A stretch of DNA of 22,302 bases from Pholiota molesta (lineage: Eukaryota; Basidiomycota; Agaricomycetes; Agaricales; Strophariaceae): the NCBI GenBank assembly GCA_014925825.1, contig JACGCK010000457.1, positions 1-22,302 on the forward strand, given 5' to 3'. The notes below the pieces were generated by a model. It was given only the letters and a program-made list of their open reading frames with translations, ran no database searches and was not told the DNA's origin. Below, in pieces: positions 20,824 through 22,302 of the stretch (positions are counted from its first letter, which is position 1; each line of letters begins with the position of its first letter). The position numbers were made by a program, and so were the translations under genes.

Positions 20824-22302
20824 ATGCCTACCCCCAGTAACCCTTCCTGGTCCTTAAGCTCTACGGGTTAGGTTATCCTTGGCAGTTTCCGGTCTTTCAA
20901 GACTTAGTCAACGTTAAATACGGCCTTTTTCCCGATGATCCTACCCTTGCTCCCCCGGGATGGACGCCTGATGATTTGTCGAACGTGAAATCCTTTGTCG
21001 ATCAAACTTTGGCGAAGGGTAGCGAGGAAGAAAGGATTGCCTTCGTTTCCCAAAATCGTGGGCCGCTCTTCCAGGTCGAAAGATATGGAAGGACTGGATC
21101 AGCAGGCTGTGGCGAACCGCCAGGATCCACGAACGCATCTCTGCCGTCTTAGTGGCCCAAGACTGTCACCCACTCACGCTTTCCCTCGTTCAAACGGAAG
21201 ATGCTGTTACTTGGCCTTCTGGTGCTACCTGGATCCCAACTTGCTTAGACGCTATCGCTCTCGAGCTGTTTGGCGCGGAGGCCTTAAGTCCCAAAGGTCG
21301 CCTGGCAGAAACGTATCGCCCAACTGTCCAGGCCATCGTCCAACGCACGTGGAGCTACTTGACGCAGCGTCTCGAACGCGCTCAGAAACGTTTCGCCATA
21401 TATGAGCAAGAAGCCATCAACGCTTTCAATGGTAAATTGTTAACTCGTATCTGGTACATTCGCCTTACTTATTCTGTCTTGTTTGAACAGCTCTCGACGA
21501 TACGCCGAGCAAGGCAAACATCACGGCCGTCATTCGTTCCGTCGCTAAATGGCGCAATGTTGCCGAACTCCTCAACACACCAGACAACATGGCGAAAATC
21601 GCGACGATAGAGGCCGAATTGGATCGCCTCATGGAGGGACTTGGAGCCGAATTCAGCGAGGAGAAGAAGCAGAAGAGGTCGAAGAAGAAATCCGCTGCTC
21701 CCAGTACGTTCTTTCTTGTGTTATAAAAGTTCTCGACCCTCTAAACCGATCCTTTCAGAGCTGTTCAAACTCTCCAACGAGATGCTGAAGTCCCTTGCTA
21801 CTGAGAAAGCGGTTCAAGATGTGATTTTACTCTACCGCGAGCACTTCGACAATCCCTCAAATGTCGCAGATGACATGCCTATCCTTGAATCACCACAAAC
21901 CCTCAAAAACCTGTTCGGTACACCAGTTGATGGCGCCGATATTGGAGCAGAGTTTGAGGCCCAGATGTCGCCCGACCTGCTTGCGGCTAGCCTTGGCTTT
22001 ATCAAACGTGATGGTCAACCTGGTGGTCTTCCGCTCCTCTTCAATGAATCTCGTCGTACGGATGGCCTTACGGCTTGGTCGAATCCCGAAGCCTTCAAAT
22101 ATAAGGGCGATAAAGCTCCCATCGAGCTTGAACCGCTTGCCCTTCATTGGCATCAACTGGCCGGTGTCCACGCGATCATAAGGACGTGCTTCACGAAAAC
22201 CGCAGACCCAAGCATTGTACAGGGGTTCTCGTCGCCGACGAGGTCGGGCTCGGAAAGACCTACCAAGCTGCCACAGTGATCGCGTTCCTTGCCGACTCTA
22301 GG
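20824..22302 (+). CDS. SNF2-family helicase, N-terminal ~456 residues (runs off window), three 1-nt frame breaks
   Basis: Exons are 20824-21431, 21491-21703 and 21759-22302, with GT-AG introns of 59 and 55 nt. The protein starts MPTPSNPSWSLSSTG. Residues ~1-200 have no recognised domain. A basic stretch (EKKQKRSKKKS) precedes the second intron. The region LHWHQLAGVHAI lies before the ATP site, and Walker A / motif I DEVGLGKT is at ~435-442, followed by YQAATVIAFLADSR at the window edge. The reading frame slips by one base at 20865-20867 (GGG), 21087-21090 (GGAA) and near 22207-22214 (CCC or GC). In each case one added base restores it, and the total then becomes exactly 456 codons. The alternative to the first break is a 35-nt intron, which is too short. 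It continues in phase into the sequence at position 1. If the breaks are real, this is a pseudogene. Confidence 0.8.

Overview
The window looks like nuclear DNA of a filamentous basidiomycete, most likely an Agaricomycete. Genes are split by many 50-70 nt GT-AG introns with CTAAC/CTGAC-like branch sites, base composition is balanced, and there are interstitial TTAGGG/TTTAGGG repeats. I see no bacterial, phage or organellar genes. All family assignments come from reading motifs; no database search was run.

Layout. (1) 1-5119, + strand: the C-terminal ~1377 residues of a SNF2-family (DEAH) helicase in about 17 exons, with a long charged repeat tail and a 3' end built from tandemly duplicated exon+intron modules. 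(2) ~5280-9610: a GC-box satellite with an ~85-bp monomer, a 170-bp dimer and 340/510-bp higher-order repeats. (3) 9642-10401: an AT-rich MITE with TIRs and a TA target duplication. (4) ~10425-10760: G/T-rich minisatellites. (5) 10874-11181: a fold-back element, followed by 129-bp direct repeats. (6) 14920-11871 and 18267-15423, - strand: two large multi-exon proteins of unknown function (here 'C' and 'B'). (7) 18441-20712: a 2.3-kb near-perfect palindrome whose right arm has a 98-bp telomeric-repeat tract in place of 92 bp of the left arm. Both arms carry what looks like the same small multi-exon transcript, running outward. (8) 20824-22302, + strand: the N-terminal ~456 residues of a SNF2 helicase, ending just after motif I (DEVGLGKT).

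The key observation is that the two helicase parts fit together. The last codon of the window (22300-22302) and the first (1-3) are in the same phase. Motif I lies at the right edge, and motif Ia, LDEAH, SATP and the QxxGRxHR-type motif VI follow from the left edge. Read across the junction, they form one ~1833-residue SNF2 protein. The 22,302-bp sequence therefore looks like one full turn of a circle, or exactly one period of a tandem array, opened inside the helicase gene.

Taken together, the unit holds a helicase, interstitial telomere repeats at the helicase's 5' side, satellite DNA at its 3' side, and two orphan proteins. This resembles in outline the yeast subtelomeric Y' element, but with a SNF2 enzyme and unfamiliar partners. 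The circular/tandem and Y'-like readings are inferences. Several 1-nt deletions at short base runs break reading frames in C and in the N-terminal helicase part. They may be sequencing errors or early decay.
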